Shown one piece after another: positions 53,376-63,344 of a stretch of 64,000 bases of DNA (within the stretch, counting starts at the first letter, position 1; the number at the start of each line of letters is the position of its first letter). The notes under the pieces were generated by a model. It saw only the letters and a list, made by a program, of their open reading frames with translations, did not search any database and was not told the DNA's origin. The stretch covers positions 1 to 64,000 of the forward strand of contig NZ_JANCTC010000015.1 of assembly GCF_024297145.1 (NCBI RefSeq). The letters are read 5' to 3'. The position numbers and the translations under genes are program-made. Source of the DNA: Mesorhizobium sp. LMG 17147. Its GTDB lineage: Bacteria; Pseudomonadota; Alphaproteobacteria; Rhizobiales; Rhizobiaceae.

Positions 53376-54254
53376 TCAACTCAAGGCGTGGCCGGCCAAT
53401 CCATAGACCCAAGGCCCATTGTCTTCCCGGTTCAAAAAGCGGCGCCCCTTGGACATGGTCGTAACGGTCTCGGCAATGCCGAGGCCGCACTGCTGGAGAA
53501 ACGCGGCAAAGACGCCTTCCTTCTCGCGGGTGTCGACACGGGCAAATCGTCCTGCCAGTCCCTTCAGATGCACGGCTGTAAGATGGACCGCGTCGAGATC
53601 GTTTCGCGCGACCATCGGGCCGATCACGTGACCACGCCCGAACTCGCGACACATGGAATAGCCGACGATCTCGCTGCCGCGGCTCAAAGTGCAGATTGAG
53701 GCATCGGCCGCGAGCAACGTGAGCAGCCTCTCGCGGTTTGTCCCAAACGCGCGGGTGTCCAGCGCCGTGATTTCCTTCAGCCTGTCGCTCGACAGCGCCT
53801 GCAATTGACCGTCCAGGGACGGCACTGTTGGGAGGATCGGTGGGACTTCCCCCTGGCGCATGTATACAGTCGCCTCGGTCGTGAAACCGAGTGAGACATA
53901 AAGAGGATAGGCAGCATGGGTAGCATTGAGTGCCAAGTTGCGGTCGCCGCACTGCTCGAGGACTAGGTCCATGAGCCACCGGCCGCCTCCTTGCGCTTGC
54001 GTGCGGGGCGTTGTGATCACTACGCCGATGGTGGCGAAATCGTTCCCGTGAGGAAACCACATCGCGCTGCCGAAAACGCGCCCAATACCATCAACGGCAA
54101 CGATGCCCTGGCCGGCGCCACGCAGTAGGTTCCAATCCTTCGGCCGATGAGGCCAGCGGACTGAGATCGACAGCGCGTGCAGCAGCTCAACGTCGACATC
54201 ATTGATGTCCCGCGCGACCAGTTCGAAGGATTTCAGGCGTACTGATCTCTGCAT
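53376..54254 (-). CDS. Two-domain GNAT-like acetyltransferase
   Basis: A 292-residue protein with an N-terminal GNAT domain containing VITTPRTQAQGGGRWLMDLV (acetyl-CoA loop) and LALNATHAAYPLYVSLGFTT (C-terminal GNAT motif), and a second, less conserved half (LDTRAFGTNRERLLTLLAAD to WVYGLAGHALS). Two-domain GNATs of this kind acetylate small amines or proteins. The ATG at 54254 was chosen as the frame upstream is not conserved. It is divergent from the deacylase gene, so the acetyl-transfer and deacylase activities may act on the same compound (inference). Confidence 0.78.
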   Translation of the reverse strand: MQRSVRLKSFELVARDINDVDVELLHALSISVRWPHRPKDWNLLRGAGQGIVAVDGIGRVFGSAMWFPHGNDFATIGVVITTPRTQAQGGGRWLMDLVLEQCGDRNLALNATHAAYPLYVSLGFTTEATVYMRQGEVPPILPTVPSLDGQLQALSSDRLKEITALDTRAFGTNRERLLTLLAADASICTLSRGSEIVGYSMCREFGRGHVIGPMVARNDLDAVHLTAVHLKGLAGRFARVDTREKEGVFAAFLQQCGLGIAETVTTMSKGRRFLNREDNGPWVYGLAGHALS

Positions 54255-54490
54255 CTCAGTCGATCCTTCAACAAATGCGCAAGGCACGCGGTGTGACGTT
54301 GTGATCGATCGCCATGTCGCGACATGCCTCTTTTGCCGTAGCATTATACGGGAAAGCCAGCAGGTTTCGCTGGTTCGAGGTGCTTTTTCGCAATCTTCGG
54401 CCAAAGCATGACGCAATTCGGCAGCGAACTCTGCTGCCTGCGGATACGCTGGTTGCACCCGGTGATAATGTGCGATTAGAGCGGACCGCT

Positions 54491-55615
54491 ATGAACGTGG
54501 AAGAAATCCTCGCGACGCTGATTGGATTTCCCTCTGTTGTGGGCACGCCAAACCGCGCGATCGTCGATTGGATCCGCGACTACTGTCAGGCAGCCGGAGC
54601 CGAGGTGACGGTTCTGCCCGGTCCCGAGGGCGACCGGTCCAACCTCTTCGTGACGATCGGCCCGCGCCAGGGTCGGGGCTACATCATCTCCGGACATATG
54701 GATGTTGTGCCGGCCGGCGAGCCGGAATGGAGCTCGGATCCGTTCGTCCTGCGCCGCGAGGGCGGCAGGCTATACGGCCGCGGCACCACCGACATGAAGG
54801 GCTTCCTCGCCTGCGCATTGGCCGCGCTCCCAGGACTTGCGGCGATGAACCTGCGGCAGCCAGTTCATCTCGCATTCTCCTATGACGAAGAGGCGGGGTG
54901 CCGTGGTGTGCCGCATCTCCTGGCCGCGTTGCCGAGCTTATGCGAGAGGCCGCTTGGCGCCATTGTCGGCGAGCCGAGCCGGATGCAGCCTGTGCGCGCG
55001 CACAAGGGGAAGGCCGCCGCGCGGCTCGAGGTGATGGGGCGATCCGGCCATTCCTCACGCCCCGATCTCGGACTCAATGCTGTGCACGCCATGGCCAGCG
55101 TCATCACATACGCCGTGGTCTACGGCCAGTCCCTCGCCGACGGGCCGCTCGATGAAAATTTCGAGCCCCCATATTCTTCCTTGCAGGTGGGCGTCATCGC
55201 CGGTGGACAGGCGGTCAACATCATCCCTGGCCAATGCACAGCCGATATCGAGGTGCGCGCCGTGCCCGGCGTTTCTCCAGCCTCCCTGCTTGAGCCTGTC
55301 AAGACCCGGCTTTTCGCCCTGCGAGACAGCGGCTTCGATGTGGCGTGGCACGAGTTGAGCACCTATCCCGCCCTCGCGCCCGCGAACGGGAGCGCGCTAG
55401 CGGCCGTTCTGACCGAGCTGACGGGGCAGGAGCCGCTCATAGCCGTCAGCTTCGGCACGGAGGCCGGGCTTTACCGGCAGGCCGGCATCGACGCGATCAT
55501 TTGCGGTCCTGGCGACATCGGCCGTGCCCATCGTCCCAATGAGTATATCGAGATCGGTGAACTCGCCGCTTGCCGGAAGATGATCGAGGGGCTTGGCGCG
55601 CGTCTTGCGGCCTGA
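54491..55615 (+). CDS. ArgE/DapE-type M20 deacylase
   Basis: A 374-residue M20 metallopeptidase-family protein. The zinc ligands are in [17 protein letters not shown] (His and Asp region), [20 protein letters not shown], and [16 protein letters not shown] (catalytic Glu), with a C-terminal His region near [15 protein letters not shown]. The family includes acetylornithine deacetylase and related N-acyl amino acid hydrolases. It begins a plus-strand operon of catabolic enzymes. It need not be a true biosynthetic ArgE. Confidence 0.88.
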   Translation: MNVEEILATLIGFPSVVGTPNRAIVDWIRDYCQAAGAEVTVLPGPEGDRSNLFVTIGPRQGRGYIISGHMDVVPAGEPEWSSDPFVLRREGGRLYGRGTTDMKGFLACALAALPGLAAMNLRQPVHLAFSYDEEAGCRGVPHLLAALPSLCERPLGAIVGEPSRMQPVRAHKGKAAARLEVMGRSGHSSRPDLGLNAVHAMASVITYAVVYGQSLADGPLDENFEPPYSSLQVGVIAGGQAVNIIPGQCTADIEVRAVPGVSPASLLEPVKTRLFALRDSGFDVAWHELSTYPALAPANGSALAAVLTELTGQEPLIAVSFGTEAGLYRQAGIDAIICGPGDIGRAHRPNEYIEIGELAACRKMIEGLGARLAA

Positions 55616-55631
55616 AGGAAGGGCGGTCGCC

Positions 55632-56555
55632 ATGGCGTTTCTTTTCAATTCCGATGCGGCGCGTGCTGCGGTCTTCCGCGAGATATTCGCGCGCGAGCTC
55701 CCGGATCTGGAATTCTTCCATTCCGGAGATGAGATGGAGCCGGAGAAGGTGCGCTATCTCATCACCTGGACGGTGCCGGACGAGATCTCGCGCTACCGCA
55801 ATCTGGAAGTGCTGTTTTCCATCGGCGCGGGCGTCGACCAGTTCAAGCAGGACGTAGTGCCAAGCCATGTGAAGCTTGTGCGCATGGTCGAGGACGGCAT
55901 CATACGCATGATGCAGGAATACGTTGCGCTCGGCGTGTTGGCGCTCCACCGCGAGATGCCCGCTTATCTTGAGCAGCAGAAAAGATGCCTCTGGAAACCG
56001 ATTGCCGCTCGACAGGCGGCCGAACGCCGGGTTGGCTTTCTCGGCCTTGGCATGCTGGCCCGCGCGGCTATCGAGCGCTTGAAGCCGTTCCAGTTTCAGC
56101 TTGCCGGGTGGAGCCGCAGCGAAAAGCGGATCGAGGACGTCGCCTGCTTTCACGGCACGGATCAACTCGCGGGCTTTCTGAAGCAAACGGATATTCTCGT
56201 CTGCCTGCTCCCGCTCACGGAACAAACGCACGGCATGCTCGATGCGGAGTTCTTCCACTTACTGCCCGCCGGGGCGCAGCTGCTGCATGTCGGCAGGGGT
56301 CCGCAACTGGACCAGGCCGCGCTGATCGACGCGCTCGACACCGGTCACGTATCTGCGGCGATGCTTGATGTCACCGATCCAGAACCGCTCCCGAAAGACC
56401 ATCCGCTGTGGTCGCATCCGAAGGTGATGATAACGCCGCACATCGCCTCGGTGACGCAACCGCATACGGCGGCACAATCCGTTGTCGACAACATTCGGCG
56501 CCACCGCGCCGGAGAAGAACTGATCGGCCTCGTCGATCGGACACTCGGCTACTAA
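55632..56555 (+). CDS. D-isomer-specific 2-hydroxyacid dehydrogenase (GhrA-like)
   Basis: A 307-residue NAD(P)-dependent dehydrogenase. The Rossmann motif is [20 protein letters not shown], the substrate-binding Arg is in [20 protein letters not shown], and the catalytic His in [20 protein letters not shown]. It resembles glyoxylate/hydroxypyruvate reductase A, which reduces 2-oxoacids. AAGGAAGGG lies well upstream of the ATG, 16 bases after the deacylase stop. Confidence 0.88.
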   Translation: MAFLFNSDAARAAVFREIFARELPDLEFFHSGDEMEPEKVRYLITWTVPDEISRYRNLEVLFSIGAGVDQFKQDVVPSHVKLVRMVEDGIIRMMQEYVALGVLALHREMPAYLEQQKRCLWKPIAARQAAERRVGFLGLGMLARAAIERLKPFQFQLAGWSRSEKRIEDVACFHGTDQLAGFLKQTDILVCLLPLTEQTHGMLDAEFFHLLPAGAQLLHVGRGPQLDQAALIDALDTGHVSAAMLDVTDPEPLPKDHPLWSHPKVMITPHIASVTQPHTAAQSVVDNIRRHRAGEELIGLVDRTLGY

Positions 56556-56569
56556 CAAGGAAACATCAC

Positions 56570-56926
56570 ATGTCACTTCTGATCACGATCGACACAGTTC
56601 CAGACTTCGCGCCGAAGGAGGCATTACCGGCTCCGGAGCGGCTCATTTCGGGCAATCCATCCTTCAAGACCTGGGCGCAGGATGCCTCGAAAGGTGAGAA
56701 GGTTCTGACCGGCGTCTGGGAGGCGACGCCCGGCGAGACGCATTCGATCAAGGGCACTATCTACGAGTTCTGCCATATCGTTTCGGGTCTCGTCGAAATC
56801 GAGGAGAAGGGCGGTGAGACCAAGACTTACCGCGCCGGCGACAGTTTCGTGATGAAACCCGGTTTCGTCGGCGTCTGGCGCACGATCGAGACCGTACGCA
56901 AGATCTACGTCTGCGTTTATGACTGA
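56570..56926 (+). CDS. Cupin-domain protein (DUF861-like)
   Basis: A 118-residue single cupin. The conserved motifs are GVWEATPGETHSIKGTIYEF (motif 1 with the His) and EKGGETKTYRAGDSFVMKPG, followed by VGVWRTIETVRKIYV. Members of this type are often next to amino-acid catabolic genes and may bind a metal or act as small isomerases. It is 14 bases after the dehydrogenase gene and has AAGGAAA upstream. Confidence 0.85.
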   Translation: MSLLITIDTVPDFAPKEALPAPERLISGNPSFKTWAQDASKGEKVLTGVWEATPGETHSIKGTIYEFCHIVSGLVEIEEKGGETKTYRAGDSFVMKPGFVGVWRTIETVRKIYVCVYD

Positions 56927-57097
56927 GTTCAGTGCTGAAGGTCCGGCCGAATAGCGCGCGGTGGTTCCAGAACAATCGGCTTTCCAGGTTCCGCCTGACG
57001 CGATTCGACGCCGTCGGAGGGCTCAACCTCGACGGAAAATGCGGCGGGCGGTCGACTACTGTTCCGGTGACGCCAGTGCGAGTGAGGACCTCCATCC

Positions 57098-58141
57098 ATG
57101 AAGACCTACAAGATAGCGCTGATCCCCGGCGACGGCATCGGCAAGGACGTGACGCAGGCGGCATGGCAGGTGCTGCAGGCGGCGGCTAAGCGGGGCGGCT
57201 TCGCCCTCGATGACACAAGATTCCCGTGGTCGTGCGCCTACTACCTGGAGACGGGTGCAATGATGCCGTCAGACGGCATCGATACACTCCGAAAATTCGA
57301 TGCGATCTATCTCGGCGCTGTGGGCTGGTCCGCGGAAGTGCCCGACTCAGTATCGCTTCACGGACTGCTCCTGCCGATCCGGAAAGGCTTCACGCAGTAC
57401 GCCAACATACGACCGCACCGGCTGTTGCCGGGCGTTCAGGGGCCCCTCCGCTCCGATGGTTTCGATATCCTGTGCATCCGCGAGAATACGGAAGGCGAAT
57501 ATTCCGGCGCCGGTGGGCGCGTTCATTCCGGCACGGCCGATGAGGTCGCGGTTGAGACTGCGATCTTTACGCGTACGGGTGTCGAACGGATCATCCGTTT
57601 CGGTTTCGAACAGGCGCGGGCGCGTCGCAAGAAGCTCGCATCTGTCACCAAATCCAACGCGCAGAAACACTCCATGGTTTTTTGGGATGAGGTCACGCGC
57701 GAGGTGGCGAAAGACTATGCCGACGTGGAGGTCTCGCACTACCACATCGACGCCATTGCCGCCCGCATGGTCCTGGTGCCGGAAAGCCTCGACGTAATCG
57801 TCGCATCGAACCTTTTCGGCGACATCCTCACCGATATTGGAGCGGCCATTCAGGGAGGGCTGGGTTACGCGGCCTCCGCCAATATCAATCCCGATCGCAG
57901 CGTGCCTTCCATGTTCGAGCCGGTCCATGGTTCGGCGCCCGACATCGCGCATCTCGGCGTCGCCAATCCGATCGCCGCGATCTGGTCCGGTGCCATGATG
58001 CTCGAGCATCTGGGCGAGGGGCACGCTGCGGCCGAAGTGATGTCGGCAATCGAGTCCGCAACCGCGCGGGGGATTGGCACGATCGCAGGCAAGGACAGGA
58101 CCGAAACGATCACGCAGGCCGTGCTGGCAGGATTAAGCTGA
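57098..58141 (+). CDS. Isocitrate/isopropylmalate-family dehydrogenase (tartrate dehydrogenase-like)
   Basis: A 347-residue protein starting KIALIPGDGIGKDVTQAAWQ. Substrate and Mg2+ binding motifs are visible: LPGVQGPLRSDGFDILCIRE (with ENTEGEYSG), the catalytic Lys region SVTKSNAQKHSMVFW, and DVIVASNLFGDILTDIGAAI with GYAASANINPDRS. The family includes tartrate dehydrogenase and 3-isopropylmalate dehydrogenase; the sequence suits the former better. A 171-base gap separates it from the cupin, so it may have its own promoter. Confidence 0.85.
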   Translation: MKTYKIALIPGDGIGKDVTQAAWQVLQAAAKRGGFALDDTRFPWSCAYYLETGAMMPSDGIDTLRKFDAIYLGAVGWSAEVPDSVSLHGLLLPIRKGFTQYANIRPHRLLPGVQGPLRSDGFDILCIRENTEGEYSGAGGRVHSGTADEVAVETAIFTRTGVERIIRFGFEQARARRKKLASVTKSNAQKHSMVFWDEVTREVAKDYADVEVSHYHIDAIAARMVLVPESLDVIVASNLFGDILTDIGAAIQGGLGYAASANINPDRSVPSMFEPVHGSAPDIAHLGVANPIAAIWSGAMMLEHLGEGHAAAEVMSAIESATARGIGTIAGKDRTETITQAVLAGLS

Positions 58142-58160
58142 AAGGGAAGAGGAAAAGACC

Positions 58161-59636
58161 ATGAATGCGATGACCAAGAGTGGCATGTTCAACGACTCCG
58201 ACCTTTTTCGCCAGCAGGCGCTGATTGGCGGTGTTTGGCGGGATGCGGAAACGAAGGGCGCGGTCGATGTCGTTGACCCTGCCAGCCAAAGTGTTCTCGG
58301 CACGGTTCCCGCAATGGGGGAGAACGAGACGAGAGCGGCAATCGATGCCGCGGCCGAGGCCTTCAAAGGCTGGAAGAAAAGGACGCATGCCGAGCGTGCA
58401 GGATTTCTGGAACGCTGGCACGACCTCATCCGCCAGCACGAACAGGATCTCGCGCTCCTGCTGACGCTGGAACAGGGCAAGCCGCTTGCCGAGGCGTTGG
58501 CAGAAATCCGCTACGGCGCATCTTTTGTGAAATGGTTCGCGGAGGAGGCGCGCCGGATCGGTGGCTCGACCATTCCGTCACCCACGGCCGACCGCCGCAT
58601 TCTGGTGCTGAAAGAACCCGTCGGCGTCTGCGCCATCATCACGCCGTGGAATTTCCCCAACGCGATGATCGCACGCAAAGTAGCACCGGCGCTGGCCGCA
58701 GGTTGTACGGTTGTCATCAAGCCGTCGGAATTTACGCCATTCTCGGCGCTGGCGCTCGGCGTTCTGGCGGAACGGGCAGGTATCCCTGCAGGCGTGATCA
58801 ACATTGTGACCGGCATGCCCGTCGAAATCGGCAACGAACTGACGGCCAATCAGACGGTGCGCAAGATCTCGTTCACCGGTTCGACGCGCGTCGGTGCGCT
58901 GCTCATGCGTGGCGCGTCCGATAGCATCAAGCGGCTGAGCCTGGAGCTTGGCGGCAACGCACCCTTTATCGTCTTTGATGACGCCGATCTGGATAAGGCA
59001 GTTGAAGGGGTGATCGCATCCAAGTTCCGCAATGGCGGTCAAACCTGCGTCTGCGCGAACCGGATTCTTGTGCAGGAAGGCGTTTACGACGCTTTCGCCG
59101 AAAAGCTGAGCCGGCGCGTCACGCGGATGAAGGTTGGCGCAGGGACCGATGAGGGCACTGAGATCGGCCCGATGATCAACGCAGCCGCGATCGACAAGAT
59201 CGAGCGTCACATCGCCGATGCTCAGGCGAAAGGTGCGCAGATCATCGCCCAAAGCGAGACTATGCCGGAGGGTAAGCAATATGCACGGCCCGTCGTGCTG
59301 GGAGAAGCTACTGCGGGGATGCTCCTGGCATCGGAAGAGACGTTCGGTCCAGTGGCGCCGCTTTTTCGCTTCGAGACGGAGGAAGAGGCCATCGCCATTG
59401 CGAACGGTACGCCGTTCGGCCTTGCCGCCTACTTCTACACCGACAACCTCAAGCGCTCATGGCGTGTTGCCGAGGCGCTGGAGTTCGGTATGGTCGGGCT
59501 CAACACAGGCATGATCTCTACCGAGGTTGCGCCTTTCGGCGGAGTCAAGCAGTCAGGAGTGGGGCGCGAAGGATCGCAGCTCGGCATCGAGGAATATCTC
59601 GAGGTCAAGGCGCTTCATGTTGGCGGGCTTAACTAG
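58161..59636 (+). CDS. NAD(P)-dependent succinate-semialdehyde-type aldehyde dehydrogenase
   Basis: A 491-residue aldehyde dehydrogenase, close to GabD. Visible are the catalytic Cys region FRNGGQTCVCANRILVQEG, the active-site Glu in LSLELGGNAPFIVFDDADLD, the NAD-binding GSTRVG and PWNFPNAMIARKVAPALAAG segments, and the usual C-terminal FGGVKQSGVGREGSQLGIEE. It oxidises a semialdehyde formed from an amine or amino acid, possibly by the nearby aminotransferase. It follows the tartrate-dehydrogenase-like gene by 19 bases. Confidence 0.9.
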   Translation: MNAMTKSGMFNDSDLFRQQALIGGVWRDAETKGAVDVVDPASQSVLGTVPAMGENETRAAIDAAAEAFKGWKKRTHAERAGFLERWHDLIRQHEQDLALLLTLEQGKPLAEALAEIRYGASFVKWFAEEARRIGGSTIPSPTADRRILVLKEPVGVCAIITPWNFPNAMIARKVAPALAAGCTVVIKPSEFTPFSALALGVLAERAGIPAGVINIVTGMPVEIGNELTANQTVRKISFTGSTRVGALLMRGASDSIKRLSLELGGNAPFIVFDDADLDKAVEGVIASKFRNGGQTCVCANRILVQEGVYDAFAEKLSRRVTRMKVGAGTDEGTEIGPMINAAAIDKIERHIADAQAKGAQIIAQSETMPEGKQYARPVVLGEATAGMLLASEETFGPVAPLFRFETEEEAIAIANGTPFGLAAYFYTDNLKRSWRVAEALEFGMVGLNTGMISTEVAPFGGVKQSGVGREGSQLGIEEYLEVKALHVGGLN

Positions 59637-59688
59637 TTATCTTGCACGCAGGTGGAAACACTTGCAGCTCTAAAGCGTTGGAACCACA

Positions 59689-59718
59689 AGAAAGGGGCGG
59701 TGAAAACCGCCCCTTTCT
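59689..59718 (+). terminator. Hairpin terminator after the aldehyde dehydrogenase gene
   Basis: AGAAAGGGGCGGT and ACCGCCCCTTTCT form a 13-bp stem with a GAAA loop, about 50 bases after the stop. The T-run is short, but an A-run on the other side lets it serve the convergent HAD gene as well. Confidence 0.75.
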
Positions 59719-59789
59719 CTATCGCGACCAATGACTATTAACGTTTTGGGAGCGCCTCAGTCTGGTGCGACTGCGCCAGCAAACAAAGT

Positions 59790-60479
59790 TCAGGCGAATT
59801 CCCGAACAGGCTCCAGCCCGACGGCGCCGGCCAGACCCCCGATATCCTTGATTTCGGTATATTCGTAGAAGGGGTTCGCAGGTTCATGGCCGCGGTTCAC
59901 CCAGACCTTGCTCTTGATGCCAAGATCATAAGCCGTCATGAGATCGTAGCGGAATGAAGACGACACATGTGTGATGTCCTCCGGGCCGCAGCCTAGCTTC
60001 TCGAGCATATATTCGAAGCCCTTCATCTGGGGCTTGTAGGCGCCGGTCTCCTCAGCCGTGATGACCATGTGAAAGGGTGCGCCGAGCTTTTCCACATTCG
60101 ACATGATCAGGCTCTTCATGGAGTTCGACAGGATCACCAGCGGAATCTCCTTGGCGACCTTGGCCAGGCCCGCCGGTACATCCGGGTGCGGACCCCACGT
60201 CGGCGCTTCCGCATAGATGCGCTGGGCATCTTCGGGCCGGAATGCGACGCCGTTGCGCTTGCAGGTCCGTTCCACGGAATTGTGCACGACCTCGCCGTAC
60301 GGCTTCCAGGCGCCAAGAACCTCGTCGAGGCGATAGGCCGAGAAATCCTTGATGAACTGCGCCATCCCAGCCGGGGAGAGCTGCGCGCCGAAAACGCGTC
60401 TCGCCGCACCGGCCATGTCGAAGTTGGTCAGCGTACCATAGCAGTCGAAGGTGATGTATTTCGGTCTGAACTGGGTCAT
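59790..60479 (-). CDS. HAD-family hydrolase, L-2-haloacid dehalogenase type
   Basis: A 229-residue HAD enzyme: the nucleophile Asp in ITFDCYGTLTNF, the Ser in LVILSNSMKSLI, the Lys in GAYKPQMKGFEYML, and the acidic pair in THVSSSFRYDLMTAYDLGIK. Type II dehalogenases share this pattern, but phosphatases in this branch also exist. The ATG at 60479 was chosen at MTQFRPKYI. It converges on the aldehyde dehydrogenase and diverges from the aminotransferase. Confidence 0.85.
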   Translation of the reverse strand: MTQFRPKYITFDCYGTLTNFDMAGAARRVFGAQLSPAGMAQFIKDFSAYRLDEVLGAWKPYGEVVHNSVERTCKRNGVAFRPEDAQRIYAEAPTWGPHPDVPAGLAKVAKEIPLVILSNSMKSLIMSNVEKLGAPFHMVITAEETGAYKPQMKGFEYMLEKLGCGPEDITHVSSSFRYDLMTAYDLGIKSKVWVNRGHEPANPFYEYTEIKDIGGLAGAVGLEPVREFA

Positions 60480-60909
60480 GGGCGTCGATCCTTCCAATCC
60501 TGTCGGCACCGCGTGCCTTTAACAGCAAGGATCATAATGAGGACCGCAGAAGACTAGTCGCCGCATTCGATGCGCCCTGAAGCAGATTGTTTTGTATTGC
60601 GTGAGAGCTTTGGCAGAGAGTTGCGCCTGAGTTCGTTTCGAGCTTCGGCGGGAGCGCGATCCTTCAGCCGTGCGTCGGCATAAGATGCGGCGCCGGCGAC
60701 AAAGGAAAGTCAAAACGCCCATCGCTCAGGTTCTGGTCGGGAGGAACTGCTGCCCGCGGCGGGGTATCTTCGGCCTAGGCGAATTCAGGCCCGAAATGAA
60801 CCGTGACCGCGCAGCAGATCACGCTGGAAAACGAGCTGAAGGACGAAACCGCACCACACCGGACTTACGCTCTCGTAAGTCAGGCACTACGCTGAATCGG
60901 AGGAAGCAA
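60480..60909. other. Divergent intergenic region
   Basis: About 430 bases between the HAD and aminotransferase genes. It should hold both promoters; no operator could be named. No supported gene. Confidence 0.35.
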
Positions 60910-62286
60910 ATGCTGGCAAGCTCACTGATCGAACTCGATCGCGCACATCTGGTTCACCCGTTTTCCTGCTATCGAAGCCACGAGGAGACGGGCGTGCGGG
61001 TGCTCAAATCCGCCAAAGGCGCAACCGTGACCGATGCAAGCGGGAAAACCCTGCTGGACGGATTCGCCGGTCTATGGTGTGTAAATATCGGATATGGCCA
61101 GGAAAGCGTCATTGAAGCAGCGGCAAAGCAGCTAAGAGAGCTTCCCTATGCGACGGGATATTTCGGGTTGGGATCCGAGCCTGCCATTCGCCTTGCTGCC
61201 AGGCTTGCCGAGCTGGCGCCCGGCGATTTGAACCATGTCTATTTCACGCTTGGCGGCTCCGACGCGGTCGACAGTACGATCCGCTTCATTCGCTATTACT
61301 ACCATGCCAAGGGTACGCCGCAAAAGGACCAGTTCATCTCGGTCGAGCACGGCTACCATGGATCCTCGACGGCAGGGTCAGGTCTGACAGCGATCCCGGC
61401 CTTTCACGCGGGTTTCGGCGTGCCTTACGACTGGCAGCACAAGATTCCCTCGCACTACGCCTATCGCAATCCAGTCGGTTCCGATCCGCAGGCGATCATC
61501 GGCGCATCGGTCGCGGCCCTGCGGGCCAAAATTGCAGAACTCGGCGCGGGCCGCGTTGCGGCCTTCTACGCCGAACCAATCCAGGGTTCGGGCGGTGTCC
61601 TCGTTCCTCCGACAGGTTGGCTGAAGGCTCTGCATGCCGTGTGCAAGGAACACGACATTCTGTTCGTTGCCGACGAAGTTATCACTGCGTTTGGCCGCAC
61701 AGGCCCTCTCTTCGCCTGTGAGGAAGACGAGGTCGTGCCGGATTTCATGACCACGGCGAAGGGACTGACCTCGGGCTACGTGCCGATGGGCGCCGTCTTC
61801 ATGTCGGACCATGTGTATAATACGATCGCGGACGGAGCCGGCAAGGCGGCTGTCGGCCATGGCTATACTTATTCGGCCCATCCCGTGAGCGCGGCCGTCG
61901 GGCTCGAATGCCTGCGTCTCTATGAAGATGGCCTGCTCGAGAACGGGCGGAAGGTGGGGAAGCGCTTAATGGAAGGCCTTCGCTCGCTCGGCGACCACCC
62001 GCTGGTTGGCGACGTTCGCGGTCGCGGCATGCTGGCAGCAATCGAGTTGGTCACCGATAAGGCACGCAAGACACCGCTGCCGGCGGCGGCCGATCCGGGG
62101 CGCCGCATCTTCGAGCGCGCGTGGGCAAACGGCCTTGTCATCCGTGCCTTCAACAGCGGCATCCTCGGCTTTGCGCCGCCGCTCTGCTGCACCGAGGACG
62201 ATATCGATGGAATCCTCGAACGCACGCGGATGACGCTGGACCAAACACTCGAAGATAAGGATGTGCGGGCAGCGATGAAGGCATGA
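60910..62286 (+). CDS. Class III pyridoxal-phosphate aminotransferase (omega type)
   Basis: A 458-residue enzyme. The PLP lysine is in DFMTTAKGLTSGYVPMGAVF, the PLP-ring-stacking Asp in FVADEVITAFGRTGPLF, and the phosphate-binding HGYHGSSTAGS region is in the middle. Class III enzymes transfer amino groups from omega positions of diamines and beta- or gamma-amino acids to pyruvate or 2-oxoglutarate. The ATG has GGAGGAAG upstream. Together with the aldehyde dehydrogenase it could convert an amine to an acid. Confidence 0.9.
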   Translation: MLASSLIELDRAHLVHPFSCYRSHEETGVRVLKSAKGATVTDASGKTLLDGFAGLWCVNIGYGQESVIEAAAKQLRELPYATGYFGLGSEPAIRLAARLAELAPGDLNHVYFTLGGSDAVDSTIRFIRYYYHAKGTPQKDQFISVEHGYHGSSTAGSGLTAIPAFHAGFGVPYDWQHKIPSHYAYRNPVGSDPQAIIGASVAALRAKIAELGAGRVAAFYAEPIQGSGGVLVPPTGWLKALHAVCKEHDILFVADEVITAFGRTGPLFACEEDEVVPDFMTTAKGLTSGYVPMGAVFMSDHVYNTIADGAGKAAVGHGYTYSAHPVSAAVGLECLRLYEDGLLENGRKVGKRLMEGLRSLGDHPLVGDVRGRGMLAAIELVTDKARKTPLPAAADPGRRIFERAWANGLVIRAFNSGILGFAPPLCCTEDDIDGILERTRMTLDQTLEDKDVRAAMKA

Positions 62287-62478
62287 TCAGCGGGCGCATT
62301 GCATTGACCAGGGCTAAACTCACGCCGTCCGGGTTTTTCGCATGTGTCCCGGCCTAAGTATCAGCCCAGACGCTTCTTTCTCCGCTGTACGAACGCTTGG
62401 CTCGGCGTCACCGAGGCTTCACGTCCGCCACTTGCCAAACCTGGTCAGCGGCGCACCACTGATCGACTTTTGCCCCTG

Positions 62479-62904
62479 TCACCCATCGCGCAGCAAAGAT
62501 GATGGTCGGGCGATTTGTCTCCACGAATCGTCGACCTCGCATCGGCCATTCTGAAGCTCAGCGAGGTCGATCGTGACTCGTTGCACGGCGAGTTCGGGTC
62601 TCTTTGGCCTAGAGCCCGCCATTGAGACAATTCCCGCCCGCTCAAGGGCCGCCAAGGAGCGGGATACGTTCGGCTGCGGACGCGCCGCCAACCTGCACAA
62701 TTCCGAGATGCTTTGCGGTCGATACCGATGGATCAGCGCCACCAGCCGACAATTCTCAGGGGTCAACGCCCGCAGAATCTCTTCCGGCGCACACGACTGA
62801 GCCATTGGTTCAGGGTCCACCAGATGCCCGGCCCCCTGAGCCGTCGCCGCCGCCATCACTGCCGTGCGTGTTTTCCTCAGTAAGAGTGCTTTCCAAGTAA
62901 ACAA
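62479..62904 (-). CDS. HTH-domain protein of the COG4190/MarR-like type
   Basis: A 141-residue product from a TTG at 62904; the ATG at 62856 or 62805 is an alternative. The winged helix is in HRYRPQSISELCRLAARPQP and NVSRSLAALERAGIVSM (about 84-120), followed by LAVQRVTIDLAELQ. The N-terminus (LRKTRTAVMAAATAQGAGH) resembles that of COG4190 proteins, usually found next to toxin-like genes. It overlaps the end of the HepT gene by 95 bases, which favours a shared transcript. It might be an extra regulator of the MNT/HepT module. Confidence 0.65.
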   Translation of the reverse strand: MFTWKALLLRKTRTAVMAAATAQGAGHLVDPEPMAQSCAPEEILRALTPENCRLVALIHRYRPQSISELCRLAARPQPNVSRSLAALERAGIVSMAGSRPKRPELAVQRVTIDLAELQNGRCEVDDSWRQIARPSSLLRDG

Positions 62905-63344
62905 TGGCCTCTACGAAAGACGGAAATGCCTCTTTTACCCTGTCGAGGCTTTCCTGCACCTTGTCGGTTTTCAGGTCAAAACCGTACCGATGCCTCACCA
63001 AGTGACGGAATCCCTTTAACTCACTCAAGGACTGATAAAGCTCGGGGTCGAGCACAGCCGGCCGGATGCCTGCAATTTCCGCCGACATCTGATCGAGCAC
63101 GTCCTGGTGCATCGTAGGCCCTTGGGGAACGAGGCCGTCTATGTCGTTGGAGAGGCTGAGCAGGATGTCCTCGATGCTGTTGTAGCCATTGTGGACTCCC
63201 AGCGAACTGCTGCGATCGCGCCCCATTCGCCGAGTGACAGCTCACTCCGATTCGCCAGATATTCCTCGCTTGCTGCAGTTCCTTCGCAGCGCGGTCGATT
63301 TTTGGCGACAGTTTTGCGAACGCCGGATGCTTAAACGCTGCCAT
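62810..63344 (-). pseudogene. HepT-like HEPN ribonuclease toxin, frameshifted twice
   Basis: Three frames rebuild one protein: MAAFKHPAFAKLSPKIDRAA to QQAR (63344 to about 63262), EYLANRSELSLGEWGAIAA (to about 63205), then SLGVHNGYNSIEDILLSLSN to the stop at 62810. Each junction needs one base restored. The third part holds the HEPN motif FRHLVRHRYGF (R-x4-H-x-Y). The start overlaps the MNT stop by 14 bases. A start at 63226 would give only the C-terminal 138 residues, which still contains the RNase motif but lacks the first helices. An active product is doubtful. Confidence 0.72.
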
